Source: Maritimibacter alkaliphilus (GTDB taxonomy: Bacteria; Pseudomonadota; Alphaproteobacteria; Rhodobacterales; Rhodobacteraceae). From it: a stretch of DNA of 64,000 nucleotides. Under the pieces are notes generated by a model. That model was not told where the DNA came from. It ran no database searches and saw nothing but the letters and a program-made list of their open reading frames with translations. Numbering within the stretch: the first letter of the stretch is position 1; each line of letters starts with the position of its first letter. The position numbers and the translations under genes are program-made. Positions 8,989 to 17,109 of this stretch are shown in pieces. The DNA lies in assembly GCF_019801605.1 (NCBI RefSeq), contig NZ_JAHVIT010000001.1, positions 372,001 to 436,000 on the forward strand. The letters are read 5' to 3'.

Positions 8989-9070
8989 ATGACCGGTTTG
9001 TCGGGGCGGCGGGCCTGCCTCGGCCGAAGGTGAGCCGGGCCGTTCCGGGGCGCGCGTGCCCCGGACGGAC

Positions 9071-9096
9071 AAAAAAGGGCCCGCCGTGGCGAGCCC
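9071..9096 (-). terminator. Rho-independent terminator after the CMD-family gene
   Basis: On the minus strand a GC stem (GGGCTCGC / GCGGGCCC with one wobble, loop CACG) is followed directly by six T. It lies about 40 bp after the stop codon at 9135. Confidence 0.85.
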
Positions 9097-9134
9097 GGGA
9101 AAGGGCAGCGTATCTGCCGGAAAACCCTTTCGGA

Positions 9135-9890
9135 TCAGCGGCTTTCGAAGACCTGCTTGGCCACGGGCATGGCCGAGAAGACTTTGGGCCAGCCGGCGTA
9201 GAAGGCGAGGTGCGAGAGCATGGCCCCTGCTTCTTCCTGCGTCAGGCCGTTGTCCATGGCGCGGTTCAGGTGGAAGGTCATCTGTTCGGGTTGACCGGCG
9301 GCGATCAGGGCGGCGACGGTCACAAGGCTGCGATCACGAGGCGCGAGGTCCGGGCGCAGCCAGAGGTCGTTGAAGAGGATGTCGCGGGTGGTGGCGACGA
9401 CGCCGGGCGAGACATTGGCGAAGTTGCTTTGAACGGTCTCTTCGCGCGCGGCTTCGGCCTCTTCGTTCAGGGGCAGGAAGTCGACCTCGGCGCCGGGCAG
9501 GTCGGTGGCGGCAATGCCGCGGTCCTCGTAGATCGGGGCCATGGCCTCGGCGGCGGCGGTGGCATTGCCCCAGCCGGTGTAGAAGGCGAGGTGGGTGATC
9601 GTCTCGGAGAGTTCTGCAGGGGTCACGCCCGCATCCAGCGCCAGTTCGACGTAGGCGCCGAGGGACTCGGTCTCATGGCGGGTCATCAGCGCGGCGAAGG
9701 TCACCAAGGCGCGGTCCCGCACCGAGAGGGTCTCGTCGCTCCAGACCGCGCCCATGAGGTCATCGGTGCTGTAGGCTTGCAGTGCGGGGGCAACGCGGGC
9801 CACGGCGTCGGGAAAGGTGGTGGCCACGTCCTGCGCCTGTGCGCCGGTGGCTGCGAATGCGATGGCCGAAGCCGCGAGATGCTTTTTCAT
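9135..9890 (-). CDS. Secreted carboxymuconolactone decarboxylase-family protein, two domains
   Basis: A 251-residue protein with a signal peptide (MKKHLAASAIAFAATGAQA, cleavage before QD) and two tandem CMD/AhpD-like helical domains. The first runs over about residues 45-115 (SVRDRALVTFAALMTRHE...HLAFYTGWGNA) and the second over about 165-240 (PRDRSLVTVAALIAAGQ...HLAFYAGWPKV). The AhpD catalytic CxxC is absent from both, so a decarboxylase, isomerase or binding role is more likely than peroxidase. It belongs to the LysR-linked cluster, has its own upstream ATGA-N7-TCAT box and a strong terminator. The exact reaction is unknown. Confidence 0.88.
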   Translation of the reverse strand: MKKHLAASAIAFAATGAQAQDVATTFPDAVARVAPALQAYSTDDLMGAVWSDETLSVRDRALVTFAALMTRHETESLGAYVELALDAGVTPAELSETITHLAFYTGWGNATAAAEAMAPIYEDRGIAATDLPGAEVDFLPLNEEAEAAREETVQSNFANVSPGVVATTRDILFNDLWLRPDLAPRDRSLVTVAALIAAGQPEQMTFHLNRAMDNGLTQEEAGAMLSHLAFYAGWPKVFSAMPVAKQVFESR

Positions 9891-9974
9891 AGGTCTCTCC
9901 TGGATTGGTCGGTCGTGCGTCCAGAAGAGGTGGGGCGATCCGCCGCAGGTTAATGCCGTGGCTCCCGATGCCAG

Positions 9975-9993
9975 TCATGATGCATCTTCATCA
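9975..9993. promoter_or_regulatory. LysR-type box upstream of the CMD-family gene
   Basis: TCATGA-TGCATCT-TCATCA contains ATGA-N7-TCAT. It lies about 85 bp before the start at 9890 and just beyond the 3' end of the LysR gene. Confidence 0.65.
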
Positions 9994-10053
9994 ATGGCTT
10001 AGTCCGGGGCTGAACGGCGTTCAGGTCGGCCCCTGGCCGGGGCCCGGCCGGGC

Positions 10054-10950
10054 TCAGCCGCGTTCGCGCAGCGCGTCCAGCACGATCTGGAAGGCCGAGG
10101 ACGGCCGCTGCCGGCTGGGGTAGTAGAGGTGAAAGCCCGGGAAGGAGGGGCAGAAGGCATCGAGACAGGTGCGCAGCCGCCCGGCGGCCAGATCGGCCTC
10201 GGCCAGCCTCTCGGGCACGAGGGCGAGGCCATGGCCGTCCACCGCCGCCCGCAGCACCGGGTTGATCGTGTTGAAGCAGAGCTGACCGCTGACCTTCACC
10301 CGGATCTCATTGCCCTCTGCGTCCTCGAACTCCCAGGCGTAGAGCGCGCCATGGGTCGAGAGCCGCAGGTTGACGCAGCGATGTTCGGTCAGGTCCTGGG
10401 GCACCTCAGGTGCGCCCATCTCGTCGAAGTAGCCGGGCGCGCCGACGCAGATCATGCGCTCGTCCGGGCCGATGCGCATGGCGATCATCCCGTCGCTCAC
10501 CTGGTCGCCGTAGCGCACACCTGCGTCGCATTGCGACGCGGCAAGGTCGGTGAAGCCATAATCCATGACCAGCTCGATGTTCACCGCGGGGTAGTCTTTC
10601 AGCACCGGCGAGAGCTTGGGCCAGAGCAGGCTCTCGATGGCATATTCCACCGCCACGATCCGCACCGTGCCGGTGGGCTGGTTGCGCGCATCGTTGAGGG
10701 CCAGCAGCCGGGCCTCGATCTTCTCGAAGCAGGGGTTGAGCGTGGCCAGCAGGTCCTCGCCCTCCAGCGTCGGCGCGACGGAGCGCGTGGTCCGCGTCAG
10801 CAGGCGCATCCCGAGGCGCTGTTCCAGCCCCTTGATCGTGTGGCTGAGCGCCGATTGCGAGACGTTGAGCCGCGCGGCCGCCTTGGTGAAGCTGCGCTCC
10901 TCGGCCACGGCAGCCAATGCGATGAGGTCGTTGATATTCTCGCGGAGCAT
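10054..10950 (-). CDS. LysR family transcriptional regulator
   Basis: A 298-residue LysR regulator. The N-terminal helix-turn-helix is clear (RSFTKAAARLNVSQSALSHTI, then KGLEQRLGMRLLTRTTRSV), followed by the hinge and the periplasmic-binding-protein-like effector domain (about 90-295). The start MLRENINDL is typical of the subgroup; an ATG 33 bp upstream would add an unusual N-terminus. It sits in the middle of a same-strand group of cupin, oxidoreductase and CMD genes, four units of which carry a shared ATGA-N7-TCAT dyad. It is therefore the obvious candidate regulator of the cluster. The inducer is unknown. Confidence 0.93.
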   Translation of the reverse strand: MLRENINDLIALAAVAEERSFTKAAARLNVSQSALSHTIKGLEQRLGMRLLTRTTRSVAPTLEGEDLLATLNPCFEKIEARLLALNDARNQPTGTVRIVAVEYAIESLLWPKLSPVLKDYPAVNIELVMDYGFTDLAASQCDAGVRYGDQVSDGMIAMRIGPDERMICVGAPGYFDEMGAPEVPQDLTEHRCVNLRLSTHGALYAWEFEDAEGNEIRVKVSGQLCFNTINPVLRAAVDGHGLALVPERLAEADLAAGRLRTCLDAFCPSFPGFHLYYPSRQRPSSAFQIVLDALRERG

Positions 10951-11055
10951 GAGGGACGTCTCGATCTGGTTTCGGTGGATCATCTGTGTCCTGCCGAAAA
11001 TAGATGTGCGACATTCATAAGTCTAATCATCTGATTGCGAGACGTCCCTTCTGTG

Positions 11056-12087
11056 TCAATCGAGCCGGATCAGCCGGTCATCGGACGGCCCGTCGCGGCG
11101 CGGCGAGCGGTTGGTGGTGATCGCGAAGATGCCGTGCGGGGTGACGAGGACGTCGCGGATGCGATCACCCACATCCTGCGCGGTCGAGACCGCGCCCTGA
11201 GGCGTGATCGCAAGCACGGCACCGGCGCGCAGGCTGGCCAGCAGCAGGTGCCCGTCCTGCCATGCGAGGCCGGAGGGCGCCCATGTGCTGCGCCCGGAAT
11301 GGGCCAGCGGGGGCTGCATCCCGTCGCGGGTTTCGTCGCCCTCGATCAGGGGCCAGCCGTAGTTTCCGCCCGCTTCGATGCGGTTCACTTCGTCGTTGCC
11401 GGACTGGCCATGTTCCGCGGCATAGAGCTGCCCGCTGTCATCCCACGCAAGGCCCTGGGGGTTCCGGTGCCCCAGCGAGTAGACCGGCGAGCCCGGGAAG
11501 GGGTTGTCCCGTGGGACAGCGCCATCGGGCGTCAGGCGCAGGATCTTGCCCGCGAGGCTTTCCATGTCCTGCGGTCGGGCGCGGTTCTCGGTCCAGCCGG
11601 TGGTGACGTAGAGCATCCCGTCGGGGCCGAAGGCCACGCGGCCGCCGTTGTAGAGCGGGTGGCCCGGGATGTCGTCCAGCAGCACGCGGGTCTCGTGCCA
11701 GGCTCCGTCGCGCAGTTCCGCCTCGATCACCCGGTTGGTCCGGGCGTCGGGGGTACCGGTATGGTGGTAGAGAACGACCCGGCGGCTCCGGGGGAAGTCG
11801 GGCCGCAGGGCCAGCCCCAGAAGCCCGCCGCCCCTGTGGTTCAGGATCGGCGCGCTGGTGCGGACCGGCAAGCGCTGGAACTGGCCGTCCTCGAGGATGC
11901 CGAGGGTGCCGGCCTTCTCGGTCACGTAGAGCGTCTGGCCCTCCGCCTCGATATCCCAGGGGTAGTCGAGCCCGTCGAGCAGCGTCTCGCTCGCTTCGGC
12001 CCTGCCTGGCAGAGCGGCGCTGAGGCTGACACCGACAAGCGCGGCCCCGAGGAGGCCGCGCAGGAGGGGCGAGGGGTTACTCGCCAT
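11056..12087 (-). CDS. Secreted PQQ-dependent sugar dehydrogenase family protein
   Basis: A 343-residue protein of the soluble glucose/sorbosone dehydrogenase family, a six-bladed beta-propeller of the periplasm. A signal peptide is present (LLRGLLGAALVGVSLSAALPGRAEA). Family signatures include GLDYPWDIEAEGQTLYVTEKAG, GGGLLGLALRPDF, NGGRVAFGPDGMLYVTTG, YSLGHRNPQGLAWD and AAEHGQSGNDEVNRIEAGGNYGWP. The catalytic His equivalent is likely within HRGGGLLG. The start MASNPSP overlaps the 3' end of the upstream cupin by 11 bp, so the two are coupled. It oxidises an unidentified sugar or alcohol; PQQ use is inferred from the family. Confidence 0.9.
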   Translation of the reverse strand: MASNPSPLLRGLLGAALVGVSLSAALPGRAEASETLLDGLDYPWDIEAEGQTLYVTEKAGTLGILEDGQFQRLPVRTSAPILNHRGGGLLGLALRPDFPRSRRVVLYHHTGTPDARTNRVIEAELRDGAWHETRVLLDDIPGHPLYNGGRVAFGPDGMLYVTTGWTENRARPQDMESLAGKILRLTPDGAVPRDNPFPGSPVYSLGHRNPQGLAWDDSGQLYAAEHGQSGNDEVNRIEAGGNYGWPLIEGDETRDGMQPPLAHSGRSTWAPSGLAWQDGHLLLASLRAGAVLAITPQGAVSTAQDVGDRIRDVLVTPHGIFAITTNRSPRRDGPSDDRLIRLD

Positions 12088-12538
12088 GATAGTCTTCGTC
12101 GGAGACATGGTCGCCCCATGTCACGGCAGAGCCATCGACATTGGCCTGGATCGCGTAGTGCGACATGGCGGTGGTGTCGGTGGCGCCGTGCCAGTGTTCG
12201 ACACCGGGCGGGCACCAGACCACGTCGCCGGCCTCGATCAGGATCTTCTCCTGCCCGCGCTCCTGGGTCCAGCCGGTGCCGGAGGTCACGACCAGCTTCT
12301 GGCCCGCGGGGTGGGTGTGCCACGCCGAACGCGCGCCGGGCAGGAAGGTCACGTGGCCGGCGCTGACATCATGCATGTCGGGGCCGAAGACCGGGGCCAC
12401 GTAGGCGGTGCCGGTGAAGGTCTCGGCGGCGCCGATCTGCCCGCCGAGCTCGGCGGCCTTGGTCACGGTCATCTCTTGCGCGACCGAGGCGGAGCCTGCG
12501 GCGATCAGGAGGGCGGTGGCTGTCATAAGGGATTTCAT
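12077..12538 (-). CDS. Secreted cupin domain protein
   Basis: A 153-residue cupin with an N-terminal signal peptide (MKSLMTATALLIAAGSASVAQ). Motif 1 is [17 protein letters not shown] and motif 2 is PPGVEHWHGATDTTAMSH. It is the exported paralogue of the cytosolic cupin at 7770-8165 and shares the terminal sequence DEDYHG. Its stop codon lies inside the start region of the PQQ-type dehydrogenase gene, implying coupled expression of two periplasmic proteins. The ATG at 12538 is chosen because it begins the signal peptide; upstream starts add a non-hydrophobic Arg-rich stretch. Its operator-like box lies about 122 bp upstream. Confidence 0.88.
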   Translation of the reverse strand: MKSLMTATALLIAAGSASVAQEMTVTKAAELGGQIGAAETFTGTAYVAPVFGPDMHDVSAGHVTFLPGARSAWHTHPAGQKLVVTSGTGWTQERGQEKILIEAGDVVWCPPGVEHWHGATDTTAMSHYAIQANVDGSAVTWGDHVSDEDYHGE

Positions 12539-13012
12539 GTCTGGTCGTCTCCGTTCGTTTCGAGAGGCGGCCGAAGGGCCTGCGGGCGGGCGGTGCCGCC
12601 ACACGAGTGTCATGTAGGGGGCTGGGCGGGCTGCATAATGTCCGGCATTCCGTTAGCGATCATGAGGCGGTTTCATGAGTGTCCAGCCCGCAACCGACAT
12701 GCAATCGCCGCCGTCGCAGCGCCCGCGGGGCGGAACCTCCGGCCGGTCCCGTCGCTTGATGCGCAGCTCTGCACGACCATCGGGCGGGCCTGCTCGCTGC
12801 CGCTCTGGGGGACTCGCGAGACGCCTGGCCTCACCTCAACGCATGACGGCTGCGGGCTTGCGGCTCCGGCGTGGTGCAGCGCCTGCTTCGGCACAGGGGC
12901 GTGCCGGCGTGCCGGGGCCAGGTTGTCACGCTGTACGGAGGGCCCGGCGCAGGGGGCGGGGTCACCGTGCTGTGCCCCTGTACCTTTCGCCGCGCCTCGG
13001 ATTGCAGGCACG
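12539..13012. other. Intergenic region with operator only
   Basis: Between the secreted cupin start and the aldo/keto reductase terminator there is no convincing gene. The one structured element seen is the dyad box at 12660-12678. Confidence 0.55.
12660..12678. promoter_or_regulatory. LysR-type box upstream of the secreted cupin/PQQ dehydrogenase unit
   Basis: TCATGA-GGCGGTT-TCATGA is the most symmetric copy of the shared box (ATGA-N7-TCAT), about 122 bp before the start at 12538. Confidence 0.7.
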
Positions 13013-13046
13013 AAAACGCCCGGTCCGCATGCGGCGCACCGGGCGT
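13013..13046 (-). terminator. Rho-independent terminator after the aldo/keto reductase gene
   Basis: On the minus strand ACGCCCGGT pairs with ACCGGGCGT around a GC-rich loop and is followed by TTTTCG. It lies about 40 bp after the stop at 13085. Confidence 0.85.
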
Positions 13047-13084
13047 CTCCTGTCAGCCGCCTTGCCCGCGTCGGGGCAGGGCGA

Positions 13085-13948
13085 TCAGAGCTTGCCGCCG
13101 TAGACCGGGAAGACGCTCGCGTCGCCGTAGTCCTTGATCTGCTCGATGGTCTTCAGCGTTTCCATGTCCGCGTCGGAAATCACGAAGTCCAGCTCGGCGT
13201 TGGATTTCATATGCGCGGGCGTCGCGGTCTTGGGCAGCGCCACGCAGCCCAGTTGCAGCACGTAGCGGATGCAGAGCTGCGGCACGGTCACGCCGTAAGT
13301 GTCGGCCATGGCCTTGATCTCGGCATTGTCGAGGATCTTGCCGTGGGCGATGGGCGAATAGGCCTCGACCAGCAGGCCGTTCGAGGTGGTGTAGTCGATC
13401 AGCTCGAAGGGCGTGTTGCTGACGTGGGCGAGGATCTGGTTCACCATCGGCTTGACGGTGGCGTTCTCCAGCAGGTTCGCGAGGTCTTCCTTCTGGAAGT
13501 TCGACACGCCGATGGCGCGGATCTTGCCCGCCTCGTAGGCCTCTTCCAGTGCCTTCCAGGCCGCGAGGTTGCCCTCGAAGAAGCGGTCTTCGCCGGCGAA
13601 CTCCATCCACGGCTGCGGCGAGTGGATGATCATCAGGTCGATATAGTCGAGCCCGAGCGCCTCGAGCGAGCCCTCGATGGCGGCCTTGGCACCTTCGTAG
13701 TCCTTCACTTCGGCGGCGAGTTTGGTCTGGATGAAGAGCTCTTCGCGGGCGACGCCGCTGGCCGTGATGCCTGCGCCGACGCCGCGTTCGTTCTCATAGG
13801 CCTGCGCGGTGTCGATATGGCGATAGCCGATTTCGATCGCGGCGCGCACGGCCTCTGCAGCCTTGTCGTCCTCGATCATCCAGGTGCCGAGGCCCAGCTT
13901 GGGCACGGAGACGCCGTTGGAGAGGGTATAGGTTTCATCGAAAATCAT
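13085..13948 (-). CDS. Aldo/keto reductase
   Basis: A 287-residue NADPH-dependent aldo/keto reductase with a TIM-barrel fold. The catalytic tetrad context is visible: Asp in GYRHIDTAQAYENE (with Tyr), Lys in FIQTKL and His in MIIHSPQPW. Cofactor-binding features include GVSNF and ALPKTATPAHMKSN. MIFDETYTLSNGVSVPKLGLGT is a normal AKR start, and upstream starts run into a Pro/Arg-rich leader. It probably reduces an aldehyde or ketone in the pathway served by the neighbouring cupin, CMD and dehydrogenase genes. A slightly degenerate ATGA-N7-GCAT box lies about 118 bp upstream. Confidence 0.92.
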   Translation of the reverse strand: MIFDETYTLSNGVSVPKLGLGTWMIEDDKAAEAVRAAIEIGYRHIDTAQAYENERGVGAGITASGVAREELFIQTKLAAEVKDYEGAKAAIEGSLEALGLDYIDLMIIHSPQPWMEFAGEDRFFEGNLAAWKALEEAYEAGKIRAIGVSNFQKEDLANLLENATVKPMVNQILAHVSNTPFELIDYTTSNGLLVEAYSPIAHGKILDNAEIKAMADTYGVTVPQLCIRYVLQLGCVALPKTATPAHMKSNAELDFVISDADMETLKTIEQIKDYGDASVFPVYGGKL

Positions 13949-14065
13949 GGGTCTGTCCTTTCTGACCGGCCCGGAGGCCGGGCTGTGCCCCTTGTCGGGG
14001 CGGCTCATGTCTGGGGAGATAGGCCCACGGCCCCCGCCGGATAATCGCCGGATCATTCACGCTAC

Positions 14066-14084
14066 TCATGAGAGGGCTGCATGA
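14066..14084. promoter_or_regulatory. Degenerate LysR-type box upstream of the aldo/keto reductase
   Basis: TCATGA-GAGGGCT-GCATGA keeps the same spacing with one base off in the right arm, about 118 bp before the start at 13948. It is the weakest of the four copies. The rest of 13949-14317 holds no recognisable gene. Confidence 0.5.
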
Positions 14085-14317
14085 AACAGGGGGGCAGCCG
14101 GTGTGACGGCTAGCGGCAGGCGCGCGGCAACCGGCTGCCGCGACCGGAAGCGCAGGGGGCGAGAGGGGACCGGGCATCCGCCGGACAGCTTCAACGGCGC
14201 GGGGGCCGGACCATGCCGGGTGGGGAGACCGGGGGGCCGTCAAACGGGAACGGGCGGCCAGAGGGCCGCCCGTGTGCATGCGTGGTCCGTGCCGTTGAAG
14301 GCGTCCGGCGGGTGCGC

Positions 14318-14515
14318 TCACTCGGCCGCGAAAACGGTCGAGAACTTGCCGCACCAGTCGCCCGACTTGACCACCGGCCAGAAGCCGCGGCTGTCGGCGT
14401 CCTTCTGGGTCACCGGCGGGTTGGCGCGGCACAGGCCCGCGTCATCCAGCTGATGCGCCGAATTGGCGACGTGATCTTCGTAGAATGCGCAGGTCTTGCA
14501 CGCTGCAGTTGCCAT
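14318..14515 (-). CDS. Small four-cysteine protein, function unknown
   Basis: A 65-residue soluble protein with four cysteines (C6, C9, C29, C55): CKTC near the N-terminus, then GLC and DWC. The spacing is compatible with metal or Fe-S binding, but no named family was recognised. There is no signal peptide or membrane segment. High GC3, an apparent ribosome site (AGGAGGCAGCT just before the ATG on the minus strand) and a compact well-formed sequence argue that it is real. Its leader on the minus side contains two copies of a 30-bp repeat. Function is not assigned. Confidence 0.7.
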   Translation of the reverse strand: MATAACKTCAFYEDHVANSAHQLDDAGLCRANPPVTQKDADSRGFWPVVKSGDWCGKFSTVFAAE

Positions 14516-14556
14516 AGCTGCCTCCTGGGTGGCTGGGTAAGCTGTTTCGGAGATGG

Positions 14557-14630
14557 CTGGCTGGCGGAAAGCTGGCGGGCTGTCTGCGGTGGATGGAGAG
14601 CTGGCTGGCGCGGGGCTGGCGGGCTGTCTA
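14557..14630. repeat. Two copies of a 30-bp direct repeat upstream of the small Cys protein
   Basis: Copies at 14557-14586 and 14601-14630 match at about 25 of 30 positions; both contain CTGGCTGGCG and GCTGGCGGGCTGTCT. They lie in a gene-free region (14516-15022) between divergent genes. The remainder of that region shows only an A/T-rich patch near 14670-14700 that could hold a promoter. Confidence 0.7.
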
Positions 14631-15022
14631 TCTCTTGCCCCCTATCTAGGGAGGCGCGCTGTCGGCGTCAATGAAAAAATGAATTAAATCAAATGGTTGA
14701 GTGTTTTGGTCTGGCTTTTCAATCCGACGGAAACGCTCAGATTTGGCCGGGGCGATACTGCCAGACCTCTGCGCCCACAGGCGACCCGGAGGCAGGGCCC
14801 GTCGACGAAGCGTCCTGAGCCACCGCCCGCCCGAGGCGAGCCGTGGCCCTTCCCGGCTCAAGAGGCAGGCGTGCCGTCGCGATCGACACCGACCCGCCGG
14901 GCGCCCGCGCAACCGTGACCGGAACGCCCTTGATCCGACCGGAGAAATCGCGAGGCTGAGCACCGTTCCGCCCCGGAGGCGACAGCCGCCGCGGGGTGAT
15001 CCTCTCCCGCCCGACAGACCGG

Positions 15023-17056
15023 ATGCCCATGCACAGCTTTCTCTCGCATATCCTGCCGACGCTCGAATCCCTCGGGGTCTGGTCCTACTGGATCGTCGGC
15101 CTCTTCGCATTGCTCGAGGGCTGGTGGGTGACCGGGGTCCTCGCCCCGGGAACGCTGGTAGTGGATGCGGGCGGTGCGCTGGTGCGGCTGGGATACCTCG
15201 ATTTCCTCGACCTCCTGTGGTTCGTGGCGGTGGGTGCCATTCTCGGCGGCGAACTCAGCTGGCATACGGGGCGGTGGCTGGGCGGGCGGCTGCGCCTGCC
15301 GCAGGGCCGGACCTTCGCGCGGGCACAGGACCTCCTGCAGCGGCGCGGGCCCTTCGCGGTGGTGCTGGCCCGGTTCCTCGGCCCGGTCTCGGGGCTGGCG
15401 GCGCTGGCCGCGGTGCTCTCGGGCATGAGCCGTCGCCAGTTTGCGCTCTGGAACATCGTCGGGGGCATCGCCTATGCCCTCGTCCATGTCACCATGGGCT
15501 ATGTCGCGGGGGATATCCTCGCCCGGATCGCCCCCTACCTGCCAAGGGTCGCGCTGCCGCTTGGGCTCTTTGCCGTGATCGTGGCCCTGACATGGGCGGT
15601 GACCCGGCATATCCGGCGCGGCTGGCCGCTGATCGTCGAGACGCTGGAGGGGTTGGCGCGGCATCTGTCGGACTGGCCGCCGGTGCAACGGCTGGCCGCG
15701 CGCTACCCCAAGGCGGCCGCCTTCCTTGCGCAGCGCCTGCATCTGGCCCACGGCGGCGGCCTCATGACCACGGCCATCGTGGTGCTGCTGATCTACCTTG
15801 CCGGGGTGTTCGTCGACAACGCCTTCGACCTGACCTTCCTGCCCGAGACGGCGGCGCTTGATGCCCGGATCGCGAACCTCGTCCATGCCTACTGGAGTGA
15901 CGGCGGGCTGGCGATTGCGGGCTGGCTGACGCAACTGGGCCATGTGCCCGTCGCGACGACCGTGGCCGCCGGGGCGGTGGCCTTCTTCGCCCTCTGGGGG
16001 CGACCTGCGGCGGCCATCGGCCTCGCGGTATCCGTCGCGGGCGACGCGGTGACGGTGACCCTGCTGAAGCTCGCCTTCGGCCGGGCACGGCCGGAGCTCG
16101 GCTATTTCCTCGAAACCAGCCACAGCTTTCCCTCCGGCCATGCCGCGATCTCGGTCGCGCTCTATGCCTGCCTCTTCGTGCTGCTCTGGCGCGAGCGGTT
16201 CATCGGGCCGACCCTCGCCCTGATCGGGGGAACGACCGTCGCAGTGGGGATCGGCCTGACACGCATCTACCTGATCGAACACTACCTCTCGGACGTGCTG
16301 AACGGCTGGATCATCGGGGGCATCTGGCTGGTGATCGGCTTTGGCGTGACGGACAGGCTGCGCCGGACGCGCCTGCCGGCCCGCGCACCGCACAGAGGCA
16401 TGGCCCTCGGCGTGGCCGCCCTCGCGCTGATCGCCGCAGGCTGGCTGGCGGTGGAGAAACGACCGGTCCTGAAACACGCGCAGACCGCCCCGCAGACCGT
16501 GGTTGCCGATGTGCAGGCGGCAGTGACCGATGGAACACTGCCGCTGGAGGTCGTCACGCTGACGGGGGAGGCCCTGCCGCCCGTCACGCTGATCGTCGAG
16601 GGGGCATCGCCCGAGGCGCTTGCCGACCGGCTGGTGGCCGCAGGATGGACGACGGTGCCCGCGCCCGGCGTGGCCTCCGTCTTCGCGGCCGTGAGGGGGG
16701 AGTTCACGACGCGGGCCCGGACCGATGCGACGGCGCTTCCGGCCTTCCGCGACGCCTTGCCCGCCGCCGTGACCCTGCGCGCCCCCGGGGGAGAGAGTAT
16801 CCTGCGGCTCTGGTCTGCGGGGCGGGGGCCGGGAGGGGAGGAGGCAGGGGAGGAGATTGTGGCCGGGGCCTTCTCACCCGAGGGCGATCCTCAGGCCTGG
16901 TCGGAGGAGAGGGTGCGCCGCGATGTGCTCTCGTTGCTGCCCGGCGCGGTGCAGGGCGTGGCAACGGAGCCGCGACGAGGTCGGACCGACCTTCACGGCA
17001 CGCCCTGGAGCACCGGGGGCCAGCTTGCGCTGCTCAGGCTGCCGTCCGATCCCTGA
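15023..17056 (+). CDS. DedA - PAP2 phosphatase - LssY C-terminal domain membrane fusion protein
   Basis: A polytopic membrane protein of about 677 residues with three modules. The N-terminal part (about 1-200) is a DedA/SNARE-associated domain (LLEGWWVTGVLAPGTLVVDAGG, then FLGPVSGLAALAAVLSGMSRRQF). The middle (about 240-450) is a PAP2 phosphatase with GRARPE, SFPSGHA and HYLSDVLNGW. The C-terminal soluble part (about 490-677) resembles LssY_C. Such proteins are thought to handle undecaprenyl-phosphate or phospholipid recycling at the inner membrane. The start could be GTG 14996, ATG 15023 or ATG 15029; no strong ribosome site separates them. Confidence 0.88.
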   Translation: MPMHSFLSHILPTLESLGVWSYWIVGLFALLEGWWVTGVLAPGTLVVDAGGALVRLGYLDFLDLLWFVAVGAILGGELSWHTGRWLGGRLRLPQGRTFARAQDLLQRRGPFAVVLARFLGPVSGLAALAAVLSGMSRRQFALWNIVGGIAYALVHVTMGYVAGDILARIAPYLPRVALPLGLFAVIVALTWAVTRHIRRGWPLIVETLEGLARHLSDWPPVQRLAARYPKAAAFLAQRLHLAHGGGLMTTAIVVLLIYLAGVFVDNAFDLTFLPETAALDARIANLVHAYWSDGGLAIAGWLTQLGHVPVATTVAAGAVAFFALWGRPAAAIGLAVSVAGDAVTVTLLKLAFGRARPELGYFLETSHSFPSGHAAISVALYACLFVLLWRERFIGPTLALIGGTTVAVGIGLTRIYLIEHYLSDVLNGWIIGGIWLVIGFGVTDRLRRTRLPARAPHRGMALGVAALALIAAGWLAVEKRPVLKHAQTAPQTVVADVQAAVTDGTLPLEVVTLTGEALPPVTLIVEGASPEALADRLVAAGWTTVPAPGVASVFAAVRGEFTTRARTDATALPAFRDALPAAVTLRAPGGESILRLWSAGRGPGGEEAGEEIVAGAFSPEGDPQAWSEERVRRDVLSLLPGAVQGVATEPRRGRTDLHGTPWSTGGQLALLRLPSDP

Positions 17057-17109
17057 CCCTCTGGCGCGACGGAGGGCGCGTCGCCTGACATGTCGCCGAG
17101 TCCCTGCCG

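Noticed and set aside
10951..11055. TCAT-rich sequence upstream of the LysR gene as a fifth copy of the shared box
   Set aside because: The spacing (TCATAA-N6-TCATCT) does not fit the ATGA-N7-TCAT rule; autoregulation is possible but not supported by this motif.
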